From assembly GCF_031755915.1 (NCBI RefSeq), contig NC_083386.1:6699501-6763500 (forward strand): a DNA stretch of 64,000 bases. Direction: 5' to 3'. The notes beneath the pieces are model-generated. The model was not told the origin of the DNA. It searched no databases and saw only the letters and a program-made list of their open reading frames with translations. Origin of the DNA: Ziziphus jujuba (lineage: Eukaryota; Streptophyta; Magnoliopsida; Rosales; Rhamnaceae). Positions 24,450-37,429 of the stretch are shown one piece after another (positions within the stretch are counted from its first letter, which is position 1; every line of letters begins with the position of its first letter). The position numbers and the translations under genes are program-made.

Positions 24450-27400
24450 TGTAACACCCTGTCCCAAACTACATCGGAATTCTTGCACGTTAACCGAGGT
24501 TGACCGTTGACCAAGTGGGTCAAAAAGTTGACTTTTTGTTACGGGTGAAATTTATAGTTGACCGTGGTACCACAGCGAAGTACATGATGCCCCGAGTTCG
24601 TAAACTAGTAGCACGTCGAAAACAGAGCTACGGTTTGAAAGTTATAGGCAAAACAAGTCAAGATTCAAACTGTCCAAAAGGTGATGGGAGTTGACTTTTT
24701 ATGGTTGTAGAATTTTGTTTTGACTTTTATATGGTTGTAAAATACTCGTCGATACGAGTTCATAGACTAGCGGCACGCTTAAATTGGACATCTGGTTAAA
24801 AAGTTATGGACATGCGAAATTTTCCGAATACCATAATATTTTAATATATTTGGCTTGAGTGAACAGTGTATACCACGTGTCACAATTTTAGCCAATACCG
24901 TGAGTGAACAATGTCACTCACGAGTGGCTTTTATTCAGGCAAAAATGCATGAGCCGGTAGAAGGAGAGAGAAAGAAAAGGAGAGAGAGAGAGAGAGAGAA
25001 ACTGACCGGCCACTGCCACTTAGCCGTTTTCCGGCCACCTTTTCCTAAAACGCACCACCCCACCTTGAAGACCACCTAAAAACCGGTCGGCCAGCCAAAA
25101 ACCACAGCCAACCGACCGTCGACGTGCTCGAATCGAGGCTTTTTCCGACCGCACCGTTGATTCCTTCAAACCCCGATTCTCCCTATTCCGACCACCGTTT
25201 GCCTCACTGCCAGTTCCATTGAGTTATCCATCACCAGATCTACCTTCCCACCAAAAATCACAGCCAGTGGCCATCGGACACGCCGCCGGCGATGACGGGG
25301 TCCGGTGACCACGGCAGGTCGACGGAAAAATTGACTTTACGGCGAGTTTTCGGCTACATCGCCCTTCCTTTCCCACTAATTCTGACCCTCTGAACCCAAA
25401 TCCGGTGTCCCCTTTCTTCAAATCTAAACAAATTGCGAGAATCGAGGGTCTAAAATCCATGAGCTTTTCGGCAAAATTCCAGCCACCTCGGGTCCGATCT
25501 CTGGGAAGTAAGACCAAATTCGTAATCCTCGTCACTCAAGCTTTGATTTGGTATATTACTCGTCAATTTTGGTTGTCATTTGTGTTTGCTCCCCGAGTAT
25601 CCATTTGGGAGTTAACCGATTAAAATATTAAAATAATTAGTTTTGTGTATTGTAGATATTTTAGGTGCACGTGTGGGTAGTGGAGTTGATCTTGCAGAGG
25701 ATCTTGATTGATACATGTGCTTGAGGTGAGTGACCTACCTTCAAAACTATTTTGGGGTGTTTAATTATATTTATTTTGTGGTAATTTGATATTTAGAATT
25801 AGGCTCATGTGGTGGAATTTAAATATAATTGTGGAAAAAATATTATTATTATATATATATATACCCATTGATGCTAAAGGAAAGTTTGGGTTATTAAGAA
25901 ATTCTCGATTATTATTATTGTGATTTAATTGTATTTATTACGCATGAGCAAGGTGTTTTCATTTAATTAATCGTATTTGGATTTTAGTGTTATTTTTGGG
26001 CATGATTTGATTTTTAAATATTTCAAGGAAAATATTGGTTTAAGTTGGTGGTTTCAAATTTTATAATTATGCCCATGAAACATTATTTGATTGATTTTAT
26101 GATTTGGGAAGAAAATTAGTTGTATATTATTATCGGTGCATTTATGCTGGAAATGTTAAAGAAAAATGTGGGAGATTGAGTTCGAAAAATGGTATAATTC
26201 CCACGGTGAATTTTGGAAAAATTACGTACCTTTTTATAATAAAATTTGGTTATTTATTTTAGACGCACTCATACAATACTGGTGTTTTGTACTGTATATG
26301 TGGATGAGCGTGCAAGTTATAATGTCTCCCGTGAGTTGCCATTGGACCGAGGGCAGGCAAGTTTTATATAGTGCACATAAGCCGCCCCCCTCCATGGCCG
26401 GGATGACGGTTTAAGCAGCGGCGCTGTCAGGACGCCGAAGCGACCGTATGCAAGTTTCTCTCTTTAACCTCCCGCCGGACGATGCTCGGGACGCTGGGTA
26501 TCGGAGGGCATCACTGGTATATAGTGTGGTGCGTCAAGTTTAAATTTTCAGATAGAAATTTCAAACCCTAAAGGTTTTAAAATCGTATTTAAATTAAATG
26601 CATTTAATTTGTTTTATCATCTATTTATAATTATTTAAATTATATTTTTTTGATACTGTTTATCTTAATTTATTTAATCAAATTATATGAATTATATATT
26701 GAATTCTTCCTTTATGTTGTATTTCTTTCATGCAAGTATTCTAAATTTATTTTATTATATTTCATTACTTTTTATTTGTATTTGGATTATTTAAATGTTT
26801 TTATTAAATTAATGATTCCTTGATTTTTGGGGCATAAAATATTGCATTTTGCGAAAATGTTTTAAAAGGGGAACCTTTCCAACGGAGTGAATAGTGAGGG
26901 TTTTGAGAGAAATATTATTTTCAAATAATTATTATTTAATTACTTATTTATTCCTAATTAATCAAATGTGACATAATTATTAGTGCTTTATTATTGTACA
27001 GTAGATAGGGTCACTCACTGAGATAATTAGCATCTTATATTTTAAAATTCCATTCCCCTAGGTGCAAGGATTGGTAGACATTCTTCCGGAGCGAACCTAA
27101 TCTTCGTCGCTGTCGTAATTCGAGAAGTTATCTTTGTGCTCATTTATTTCAATTGTAATATTTGTTTGATCCTTATTGTATAATTTCGATACTTAATAGT
27201 ACTTTATGAAGCTCTGTATACTGTCTTGGACATTTACGTATTAATTATGCATTGATTTCTTATTATTCATTTGGAGTGTTGCAAATATGTGGAATTAAAT
27301 TGTAGTAATGTGGGAGGAATAAGGGGATGTATATAGAAGTGTATTTTCAGTGCAGGAAACTTGTGGTAAGTCCAACCCTTAGGAGAGGTTCTGCCGGATT

Positions 27401-27483
27401 TTCCATTGGAAGGTTCGGTAGGGTTTCCCTGGGATCAGGGCTTGTCTAGGGTTCCGGTGAGGAATTTTGGACGGGTCCTGACA
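24450..27483 (+). repeat. 3' LTR of the full-length element
   Basis: This direct repeat of 3034 bp is collinear with 16671-19689, with small indels such as a longer GA run near 24980-25000. It ends TCCTGACA at 27483 and is followed by TAAA, the apparent target duplication. Confidence 0.9.
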
Positions 27484-28503
27484 TAAATATCTTCAATGTA
27501 TATATATATATATATATATTCATTCATACTTGCTCATATACACATACACATTCTTTCAGCAATTAAATAAACGTATACACATGCTCATATACCCACAAAA
27601 TATTTGTGCATATATATATATATATATATATCAAACTAGCACATACCATGGAATGCACCAACACTTATACATCTGCATATGTATACACGAATGAAACACA
27701 TATATTTACAAACATACGTATACATAAACATATATGTACAAAACTCGATTGGCCTTAACTCAAAAGCTGGGGATTTTCAACATCTTGAGGATTAATTTAA
27801 TCTAATCATTTCTTTGGCCTCTAACAATCATTAGGAATTTAGCTGTAATGACAATTGACTGAAGACTTGTCTAATTTGTATCCAATTTCATCATAAACAT
27901 AACTAAGCTTCATCAATGGCAACTTCCTAAATACTAAACTATAATTCACATTCTAACTACCAATTTGAAGCTTATGGTAAAAGCACAAGGAATATACCTT
28001 CAATTGGTTCAACCGACGCCTGAGGTGGCTAGAATCCAGCCAGGACCTTTTTGCCGAAATGGGTTTGGTCATATCTCCTAAACGAACGAGTTTTGAGCCA
28101 ATCCAAGCTTGGAAATGGACTTAGGGGGTCTGAATTTGTAGGGAAGGACCACTCATTCGACCTCATGCTCATCGGAAGACGGCGATTGGAAAATGCATCT
28201 CTCATTGGTTTTCATGGCTTCCCAGGGAGTCTAGACCATTTCGTGGCGTGATAAACATGGCTATGGTTTCCTGGGAATGTGGGTTTCAAGTTGGTATAAA
28301 CATTTCTTGGTGGGTGTCCAAAATTGAGAGGAAATTGGTGATGGAAAATGGTTGCCGTGAATGAGCAAGGAGGGGAAGAGAGAAGAAGAAAGAAGAAGGA
28401 GAAGAAAGGAAGAAGAAAGAGTCCCGTGGGTATTTTTCCACGTGGGGAAGAAGAAATTTTTCCACGTGGGCATAAGTTAAGGCTCAATTTCACAAGAATA
28501 AAA

Positions 28504-31500
28504 TGTAACACCCCGTCCTGAAGTACAACGGAAATTTTTCCAACTTTGACCGAGGTTGACCGTTGACCGTTGACTTTGATCGTTGACCGAAGGGGTCAAA
28601 AGTTGACTTTTGGACTCGGATGGAATTCTAGATTGACTAAGATACCGTTACGAAGTGCATGTTGGCACGAGTTCATAGACTAGTAGCACGTCGAAAATGG
28701 AGCTACGGTTTGAAAGTTATGGGCAAAACAAGTCGAGATTCAAACTGTCCAAAAGGTGCCGAGAGTTGACTTTTTATGGTTGTAGAATTTTTCTTTGACT
28801 TTTATATGGTTGTAAAGGGCTTGTCGATACGAGTCCACAAACTAGCGGCACGCTTAAATTGGACATCTGGTTAAAAAATTATGGATGTGTGAAGTTTTCC
28901 GACTACCGTAATATTTTAATGTTTTTGAATTGGTGAACAGTGAAATGCCACATGTCGACATCTGAGAGGTCCACTTGGGTGAACAGTGTCACCCATGGTG
29001 GTTTTTATTTTGGCAAAACAGGGGGAAGGAGAGAGAAGGAGAGAGAGGAGAGAGAGAGCTAGAGAGAAACGACCGGCCACCACCGGTTGGCCACTGTCCG
29101 GCCACCGGAGGCCACACGCGCCGGCCAGGCAAGAATGCCTCTCCATTTCTGACCGACCACCCAAATCTCACGGCCAACCGACCGGCGATGCGCCCGGATC
29201 GGAGCGTTTTCCGGCGACGGTGATTTTTCCCCTCCACCACAGGTCACCGCCGATTTGCCCAGTTTTCGACAACCCCAAGCCACACGCGCCTGACCAGTCT
29301 CTCACCCGTGGGAATTCCGGCCTACCCACCCAATTTCACAGCCACCGGACCTCCGACGCGCCGGGATCAGAGTATTTTCCGGCGAAGGGCTGAAAATCTT
29401 CAAACCCAGATCTCTTTTCCGTCCGGCCTCCGTTTGCCTCGCCACCGGTCCCGTTGGAACCCTCTTCCCTCGATCTACAAAACCCCCAAAAATCTCAGCC
29501 ATGGGCCACCGGACTCACCGCCGCCATCGACAGTTACCGGTGACCGCGGCGACTCACCGGAAATCATTGTTCCAGCAAGTACCCAGTTGCACCGCCGGTC
29601 CCTCTCTACTAATTATGATCCCCTGAATCCAAATCCAATGTCCTTTTCCTCCAATTCATGACGGTTTGGGAGAATTGAGGCTCTAAAGGCCGAGAGCTTT
29701 CCGGCGAGATTTCGGCCACCTCGGGTCCGATCTCCGGGAAGTAAGACCGGATTCGTGATCCTCGTCACTCAAGCTTCGATTTGGTATATTTCGCATCAAT
29801 TTTGGTTAACGTTTGTGTTTAACCCCCCGGGTATGGGGTATTATTTATCTGAATAAAATATTAATTTATTTGACTGTGTGTGAATCGTTGTTCTAGGAGC
29901 ACGTGTGCATTATGGAATGGATCCTATGGTGGATCGTGGTTTAATTGCATGTTTCAGGTGAGTGACCCACCTTTAAAAATATTTTGGGGTAATTAATTAT
30001 ATTTATTTGGTGTTAATTTAATATCTGGAATTATGCTCATGTGGTGGAATTTAAATATAATCGGAAAAAAAAATATTATTTTATAAGTACGTATATGTTT
30101 ATTGATGCTAAACGGAATTTTGGGTTATTAAGAAATTCCCAATTTTTATTATTGTGATTTAATTGTATTGATTACACATGAGCAAGGTATTTTCTTAAAT
30201 TAATTGTATCTGGATTTTTAATATTATTTTTGGGCATAATTGATTTAAATATTTTAAGAAAAATATTTGTTTAATTGGTGGTTTAAATTTTATAATTATG
30301 CCCGTGGAAATATTATTTGTTGGACCTCGTGTTACGAGAAAAATTATTTTTATATGGTTATCGATGATTTCGTACCGGGTATGTTAAAGGAAAATATGTG
30401 GGATGGTGAAATTGAAAACTGGTATATTTCCCACGGTGATTTTGGAAAATCGGTACGGTAATAATTAATTTAGTAATTATTGTATACGCACTCATACAGT
30501 ATTGGTGTTCCGGTGTATATATGGTTAGCACGCAAGTTATTATGTCTCCCGTGAGTTGCCATTGGACTGAGGGCAGGCAAGTTTTATAGTGCACATAGCC
30601 GCCCCCTCCTTGGTCGGGATGACGGTTTTAGCAGTGGTACTGTCGAGACGCCGAAGTGCCGTATGCAAGTTTCTCTCTTTAACCTCCCCGCCAGTCGGTG
30701 CTCGGGACGCTGGGTATCGAAGGGCATCACTGATATATGGTGTGGTGTGTCAAGTATAAATTTTCAGATAGAAATTTCAAATCCCAAAGTGTTCAAAAAT
30801 TATTTATTATAATTTATTACATTTTATTTATATTTGGGGTATTTATCTATTGTTTACTAAATTAACTGATCGCTTGGTTTTCGGGAAATACGAATATTGG
30901 GTTTTGTGAAAATGTTTTAAAAGGGGAACATTTCCAACGGAGTGAATAGTGAGGGTTTTGAGAGAAAGTATTACCTTCAAATGTTTATTTATTTATTTAT
31001 TATTTAATTGTTTGGTACTGATTAAGTAAATTCCTTTATTTGTTATATTATTAATATTAAAGGTGTGCAGTAGATAGGATCACTCACTGAGATGATTAGC
31101 ATCTCACGTTTTTAAATTCTATTCCCTTAGGTCCAGGTTGGGAGACGTTGATCGTCCGAGACGAGCCCGATGTCTCAGTTCATTGCCGAAAGTCCAAGAA
31201 GTATTTCTTCCCTTTTTCCTCTTCATCTTGTATTACTTCCTTATCTGTCATTTTATTAATTCCACATTTATTTGTATAATGCTCTGTATACTGTATTGGA
31301 CATTTAGTATTAATTATGCACTGATTTCTTGTTATTCATTTGGAGTGCTGTAAATTTGTGGAATCAATTTGTAGTTGTAACACCCCGTCCCAAATCGCAC
31401 CGGAATCCGTGCACGTTGACCGAGGTTGACCGTTGACCGAAGGGGGTCAAAAGTTGACTTTTTGACTCGGTGAGAATTTTGAGTTGACTAGGGTACCGTG

Positions 31501-34500
31501 GCGAAGTGCACGATGCCACGAGTTCGTAGACTGGTAGCACGTCGAAAATGGAGCTACGGTTTGAAAGTTATGGACGAAACAAGTTGCGGTCCAAACTGTC
31601 CAAGGGGTGCCGGAGTTGACTTTTTGTTTATGGGGAATTGAGCTTTGACTCATGCATGGTTGTGAAGTGCTCGTCGATACGAGTTCATAGACTAGCGGCA
31701 CGCTTAAATCGGACATCCGGTTAAAAAGTTATGGACGTTTGAAGTTTACCGGATACCGTATTATTTTAATGTTTTTGGGTCGTGAACAGTGAAATGCCAC
31801 GTGTCAGCTTCTGAGTGGTCCACGTGGCATGAACAGTGTCACGCAGGGTTTTAATTTTGAAAAACTCTCGGGGAAGAGAGAGAAAGAGAGAGAAGAGAGA
31901 GAAAGAGAGAGAGGAGAGAGAAAGAGAGAAAGAGGACCCGCCGGCCGCCGGTCATTTTCACGTTTTTCCGGCCTAGTTACTGTACACGCGCCGGCCAGCC
32001 AGATTGCCCACCTCATTTCCGGCAAAACCTCCAAATTTCACGGCGAACGGCCGCCGGACGCGCCCGGATCGGACGTCCGAAGTTTGGCGGCGATTTTTCC
32101 CCTCCACCGCCGGCCACCGCGAATCGGCACTGTTCCGGCCATTTTCCGGCCACACGCGCCTGACAGCCTTGATCCTCTCCTCAAGTCCGGCCTACCCACC
32201 AAAAATCACGGCCATCGGACCACCGACGCGCCGGGATCGGAGCGTTTTCCGGCGAGGGGTCGAAAATCTTCAAACGGTGATTTCTCCGCCGTCCGACCTC
32301 CGTTTTGCTCACCGTCGGTCCCGTTGGATTGCTCTCCTCACGATCTACAAATCTGCAAAATTTCACAGCAAACGGCCACCGTCGGAAATTACTGTTCCGG
32401 AGACGGTTGCCGGTGACGTGGCGGCCCGCCGGAAATTACTGTTCCGGCGAGTACCCCGAAAATTCCGGCCAGCTCCAGTCCGCAGTGTTCGACCTCCTGA
32501 ACCCAAATCCGACTTCCGTTTCCACCAATTCGCGACGGTTTGGGAGAATTGCGGAGCCGAAACCCGAAAAGCTTCCCGATAAAATTCCGACCCCGTCGGG
32601 TACGATCATCGGAAATTAAGACCGGATCTGTGATTAGCATCACTCGAGCTTCGATTCGGTATATGATTCGTAAATTTTAGTTATCGTTTGTGTTTTGACC
32701 CCCCGGGTACCGGGTATTATTTACCCGAATAAAATATTAATTTATTTGACTGTCTGTGAATTTTGTTCTAGGAGCACCGGTGAGTCGTAGAATTGATCCC
32801 GTAGTGGATCATGGGTTAATTGCGTGCTCCAGGTGAGTGACCCACCTTCAAATTAATTTTGGGGAATTTAATTGATGAATATATTATGTGTGAATTAAAT
32901 ATTTGGAATTTAATTTCTATGTGCCAAATATTTATTGGATTTATTGTAGAAGTATTTATGAACTTATTGGATTTAAGAAAATGCGAATTCTACAAATTTA
33001 TGCCGTGTGGAATTATTTTATGGTTTTGAGGATTTTGAAATTGGTGTGGTTTTAATGGTAAATTGGGCACGATTCGATTTTCAAATATTTCAAGGAAAAT
33101 ATTTGGTTATGTTGGTGATTTCAATTTTTATGAAATATGCCCATAAAATATTATGGGATTTGATTATGATATTTCGAGAAATTATTTATGCTTGGAAAAA
33201 ATGTGGATATTTGAATTGATGGATTTGGGAGTTGGTGGATTTGAAAATCATGGAATTTACGGTATGGATTATAAGGAAATTGTGGAGAATTTCCCGGTTC
33301 AAGCGGATGGATTATGCCCGCTATGCTTATGAAAAATGTGAAATTTGTTTTATGATTTAAATTTATGGATTTTATAATTTTTAGATGCACCGTGCACGTA
33401 CTGGTGTTCTGATTATGTGATATGGTATATGTGATATGGTTAGTGTGCACACGGTTGTGATTAGCGCGCAGGTGGGTGTGATTAGCGCGCAGGTGATGTG
33501 ATTAGCGCGCAGGTGGGTGTGAGTAGCGCGCGGTTGATATTATGAGGGTGTCCTGTGGATGCCATCGGAGAGGGCGGCCACCCCCCTTTGGCCGGGACAC
33601 CAGGTTAGCAGCGGCGCTGTGGGACGCCACGCGACCGTATGCCGGTTTCTCTCTATAACCTCCTGTCTGGCGGTACCTTGGGACGCTGGGTACTGTTGGC
33701 GCCACTGGTATATAGTGGGTGCATCAAATGATTTTCAGAACTGTGTTTTAAAAATAAAATGTTTGGAAACTGAATTGGAATTAAAGATATAATTGTTACC
33801 GCTTCTGGTATTTAATTGATGTCTTGGTTTCGGGGAATATGGATAAAGGGTTTTGTGAAATTGTTTTAAAAGGGGAACCTTTCCAACTGAGAGAATTGTA
33901 AGGGTTTTGAGAGAAAATATTATTTCCAAATAATTATTATTTATACTTATTACTGTGATAATATATGGTATAGTAGTAGGGTCGCTCACTGAGATGATTA
34001 GCATCTCACACTCTTAAATTTCGTTCCTCTAGGTACCAGGTTGTCGGTGTTCACTCGGAGCGGACTTGATCTTCATCGCTGTTTTACTTCGTGAAGTACC
34101 CTGTTCTTCTTTATTGCAGTTGTACTATTTCTTTCATTCTTGTTGTATTTATTATGCACTGGATTACTGTATTTATTTTTGAAGTGTGTTTTCAGTGCAG
34201 GGAATTTTGTGGTAAGTAAATCCCTTAGGGGAGGCTCTGCCGGATTTTCCGTTGGAATGTTCGGTAGGGTTTCCCTGGGATCAGGGCTGTCTAGGGTTCC
34301 GGGGAAGGAATTCTGGACGGGTCCTGACAGTAGTAATGTGGGAGGAATAAGGGGATGAATATAGAAATGTGTTTTCAGTGCAGGAAATTTATGGTAAGTC
34401 CAACCCTTAGGGGAGGTTCTACCGGATTTTCCGTTGGAGGGTCCGGTAGGATTTCCCTAGGATCAGGGCTTGTTTAGGGTTCCGGTGAGGAATTTTGAAC

Positions 34501-34511
34501 GGGTCCTGACA
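28504..34511 (+). mobile_element. Solo LTR with a nested LTR inside
   Basis: It starts TGTAACACCC at 28504 and ends TCCTGACA at 34511, flanked by TAAAA on both sides (28499-28503 and 34512-34516). Its own sequence is 28504-31375 plus 34335-34511, about 3.05 kb. The gap is the younger LTR 31376-34329. No internal coding region is present. The start holds seven TTGAC or GTCAA motifs within 28546-28607. Confidence 0.9.
31376..34329 (+). mobile_element. Solo LTR nested in LTR 28504-34511
   Basis: This 2954-bp LTR has TGTAACACCC and TCCTGACA ends and an exact five-base duplication GTAGT (31371-31375 and 34330-34334). It closely resembles the copies at 45289 and 53659, including the block with repeated GATTAGCGCGCAGG near 33460-33535. 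It is one of the younger insertions, since it interrupts another LTR. Confidence 0.92.
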
Positions 34512-34769
34512 TAAAAAGTCAACTCTGGCATTCTTGGACAATTCGGACCTCAACTTGTTTTATCCATAACTTTCAAACCGCAGCTCCGTTTTCAACGTGC
34601 TACTAGTCTATGGACTCGGGTCGATGTGTACTTTGTAATGATGCCTTGGTCAACCTAGAATTCTTACAGAGTCAAAAAATCAAAATTTAACCCTTCTCGG
34701 TCAACGACGATCAACTTCGATCAACTTGAGAAATTTCTAATGTACTTTGGGACGGGGTGTTACATACAA

Positions 34770-34791
34770 AAACCATACACACACACACACA

Positions 34792-34879
<88 letters not shown>

Positions 34880-35310
34880 AGATGATAATAACAATAATAA
34901 TAATAATAATAATGAAATAGAAAATAAAAAATAAATTAAAGAGGGAAAAAAAAAAAGAAAAGGAAGAAAGAAACCTTATACACACACAGAGGTCCTAATA
35001 CCCAATTAAGAACACTTAAAAGATATGGGCGAGCCTAAAGTCCGATATCATGAATTTAACAAAAATAAAAAAAATAAAAATAAAAATCTTATTTAAATTA
35101 GCTTTCCCAAGGGAAAAGAAATAGTACCAATTTGTTAAAACACCGACTAAAGAAGTTAACAACATATTATTTTTTTGATTTTGACCGGGATTTATATATT
35201 TTTACAACATAGAAATTTATTTTATATTTAGTTTATATTCTAATATCTTCTTATTTAATTACAATATCAATGAAAAATGACTATCTATGTCGTAAGATGC
35301 TAGAAATTTT
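34770..35310. other. Microsatellite and AT-rich spacer before copy B
   Basis: A CA run (34782-34793) is followed by about 40 CT repeats (to 34876), then AAT repeats and A-rich sequence. No gene was seen. The duplicated segment of copy B begins near its end. Confidence 0.7.
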
Positions 35311-36824
35311 CGCCAAATGAATCATGCGTTGTCATCAATATATGATTAAAAACTAGCACGTAAAGCAACTAATATGAGGATATTGGTAATTAAACCAAAA
35401 TGTTGAGTCACTTCAATCTGTAATAATTTCATGAGGTGTTGAGATTTTGTGTATGTATGTGTGTCTGATAAGAGAAAGACTTACTAGAAACGAATATATA
35501 TTTGCTGCAAAAGTATTCTCTTTGTGTAATAAATATTTAGCTAAGTTTCTTAACAGTATTAATCATGATTTGTTCTTCTCCTAATTAATTAATTTCTTCT
35601 GTTAGATTTCTCTTTTGTATATGCCTTCTCATTTCAAAAGTTATCATTTCCATTAAAAAAAAGATGAAAAGTAAAAAGTTTTGATACCATAAAAAAATAT
35701 ATGGAGAAAAAAATATTTTATGCATAGATTCTAATGCACTGGGACATGATTATATATAATATTACATTCTGTCTCTAGCTTTAAGTAAGATAGCAATACT
35801 ACTTTAGTATTTATTTTGGGACATGGGATGGGGGAACAAATAATGTATCAATACTTAACAAAGAAGAAATAAAAAAATTAAAAATAAATAAAAATTTAAA
35901 AATAATGTATCAATATTCTTCTTTTAATAAGAAATCTCGACCAAACAATTTTAAAGAGCCTCACAATAAGTTGTTTTATGTTTACGAAGTTTTATGTTGG
36001 TCATACACTATGCTTCTCGCATAATATACAGTATACAAGTGAGATTAATTTTTATTGGTATTTATGAGCGAGGCTTTTTTTTTTTTTTTTTTGGGGTGAA
36101 TGCCAAATTAATATAGCCTATAGCCTAAAGAGTGAGCAAAGCTTATGGACTGTTGATTCACCCACAAAAGCTTGCGGACAATGGAGGACTACTACTACTA
36201 GAGTATATGTGCCTCCATCGAGATACAGTCAAGGAAGTTTTTTTTATTTTTTTATTTTATCAACTACTCTACGTTTTATAATTTTTTTTTTTTCTGGTAA
36301 ATAAAGTTAAGCATGAACTTATAGGATAACTCATATGGATGTCCTTGTGGGGACAGCTAGTGCAACAAAATCTACGGTTTTCTCAATCGAGTTCAAATTC
36401 TTTCATCCTTGATATTAGAAAAAAATGAAAAAGAAAACTTGTTGAACGATATGGTTTATTGGTCAGAGAAATATTGCTCCTCTATATATAATATTTATAA
36501 GCATAGAGTTTTGTTTGTTCTCTTCTTCTAGTCTTCCATTCCCTTTTTGGAATTTAAAAATCCTTCAATCTAGTTTGCATATTTCTTTTGTTCTTTTCTT
36601 GGTTTTAGAGAACTGTCTTTCCATCTGATGCCGCCTTTTGTACCATGCCAAGGATATATATACGTATATATATAGTTGATTAAAAACAATTGTATAGATA
36701 TGTGTAAGTGGTTTTGTGCTTTGTCCTAAAAAGAATTCGGTTTCTTTTTTGCAGCCGAGAGAGCTTTAAACTGCAATTTTTTTTTTTTATCATCTCTGTA
36801 TATATATTTATACATATAGATGAG
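35310..36824 (+). repeat. Upstream part of duplicated ankyrin locus, copy B (distal piece)
   Basis: Collinear with about 1600-3560 of copy A, with indels and point changes throughout; the 60-bp tandem unit of copy A is missing. It stops at the CACTA element at 36825 and resumes at 49632. Confidence 0.8.
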
Positions 36825-37429
36825 CACTACGCGAAAATAGCGATTTAGCGACACTAAGTTTGCAACATAATAAAAAAATACGCGATAAAACATCGTTTAA
36901 TGAGACAATAAGCGACGTACTTTTCACGGCGTCGCTAGATACAAGAAAATTGAGATCTGGCGACATAAAATTAGCAACGCTAAGAAACAAAATGAATTGA
37001 AGGTCGCTAAAACAAAAATAAGCGATTCTAATTTTCAGCGTTGTTGAATATATGACTCAACAGCTTCGGCTTTTGTTGTTTTATTTATTATTTTTTTATT
37101 TTATTAGTTATTTGATTATGTTTCAATGATAGTTTATTTGATATTGCAAGTTGCAATCCTAATAAAGTACTTTTTTCCCTTTATTTTGAGGGAACAGGTG
37201 ACGCATTAATAGCATAAAGAGTCGCCAGATATTTCAGGTGACGCATTTACTGAAAAAGAGTTGCCATATCCTTACTTTAAATTGCCAATCTCATAAGCAT
37301 TTTTTGTTAATGGCGATACATTTAATCAAAACAGTGTCGCCTGTTACATCATTTCCATTTGTCGTTTAATTATTTTATATATTTAATTTATCTACAAATA
37401 AATACTGAAAATATTTCTTAATATGTGAA

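Larger units (their letters stand above)
16671..27483 (+). mobile_element. Full-length Ty3/gypsy chromovirus (Tekay/Del-like), degenerate
   Basis: It has two direct LTRs (16671-19689 and 24450-27483), a primer-binding site, gag, protease, reverse transcriptase, RNase H, integrase with a chromodomain-like tail, and a polypurine tract, in the gypsy order. The flanks share TAAA (16667-16670 and 27484-27487); a fifth base does not match in register. The lineage is inferred from integrase-before-LTR order, long LTRs, the initiator-Met primer site and the chromodomain-like end. The coding frames carry many stops and at least two frameshifts, so it cannot move by itself. The two LTRs differ at ten of their first 122 positions, seven or more of these being transitions, so the insertion is not recent. 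It sits inside the minus-strand LTR 14556-34764. Confidence 0.9.
14556..34764 (-). mobile_element. Reverse-orientation solo LTR split by two later insertions
   Basis: The outer bounds are TGTCCGAACCCGTCC at 14556 and GGGTGTTACA ending at 34764, the two ends of the family LTR in reverse. The flanks carry the same five bases, TACAA, at 14551-14555 and 34765-34769, so this is one insertion. Its own sequence is 14556-16670, 27484-28503 and 34512-34764, together about 3.4 kb. The first gap is the full-length element at 16671-27483 and the second is the LTR at 28504-34511. The middle piece contains microsatellite-like TA and CATA tracts, a GA-rich tract near 28375-28430 and CCACGTGG motifs. There is no internal coding region of its own, hence a solo LTR. 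It is more diverged from the other copies, as expected for the oldest layer. Confidence 0.85.

Noticed and set aside
16671..27483. Five-base target duplication for the full-length element
   Set aside because: Only TAAA matches in register; the fifth base differs, so I record four bases and make no claim for five.
34740..34934. Open frame over the CT repeat
   Set aside because: Pure microsatellite translation (Ser-Leu repeats).
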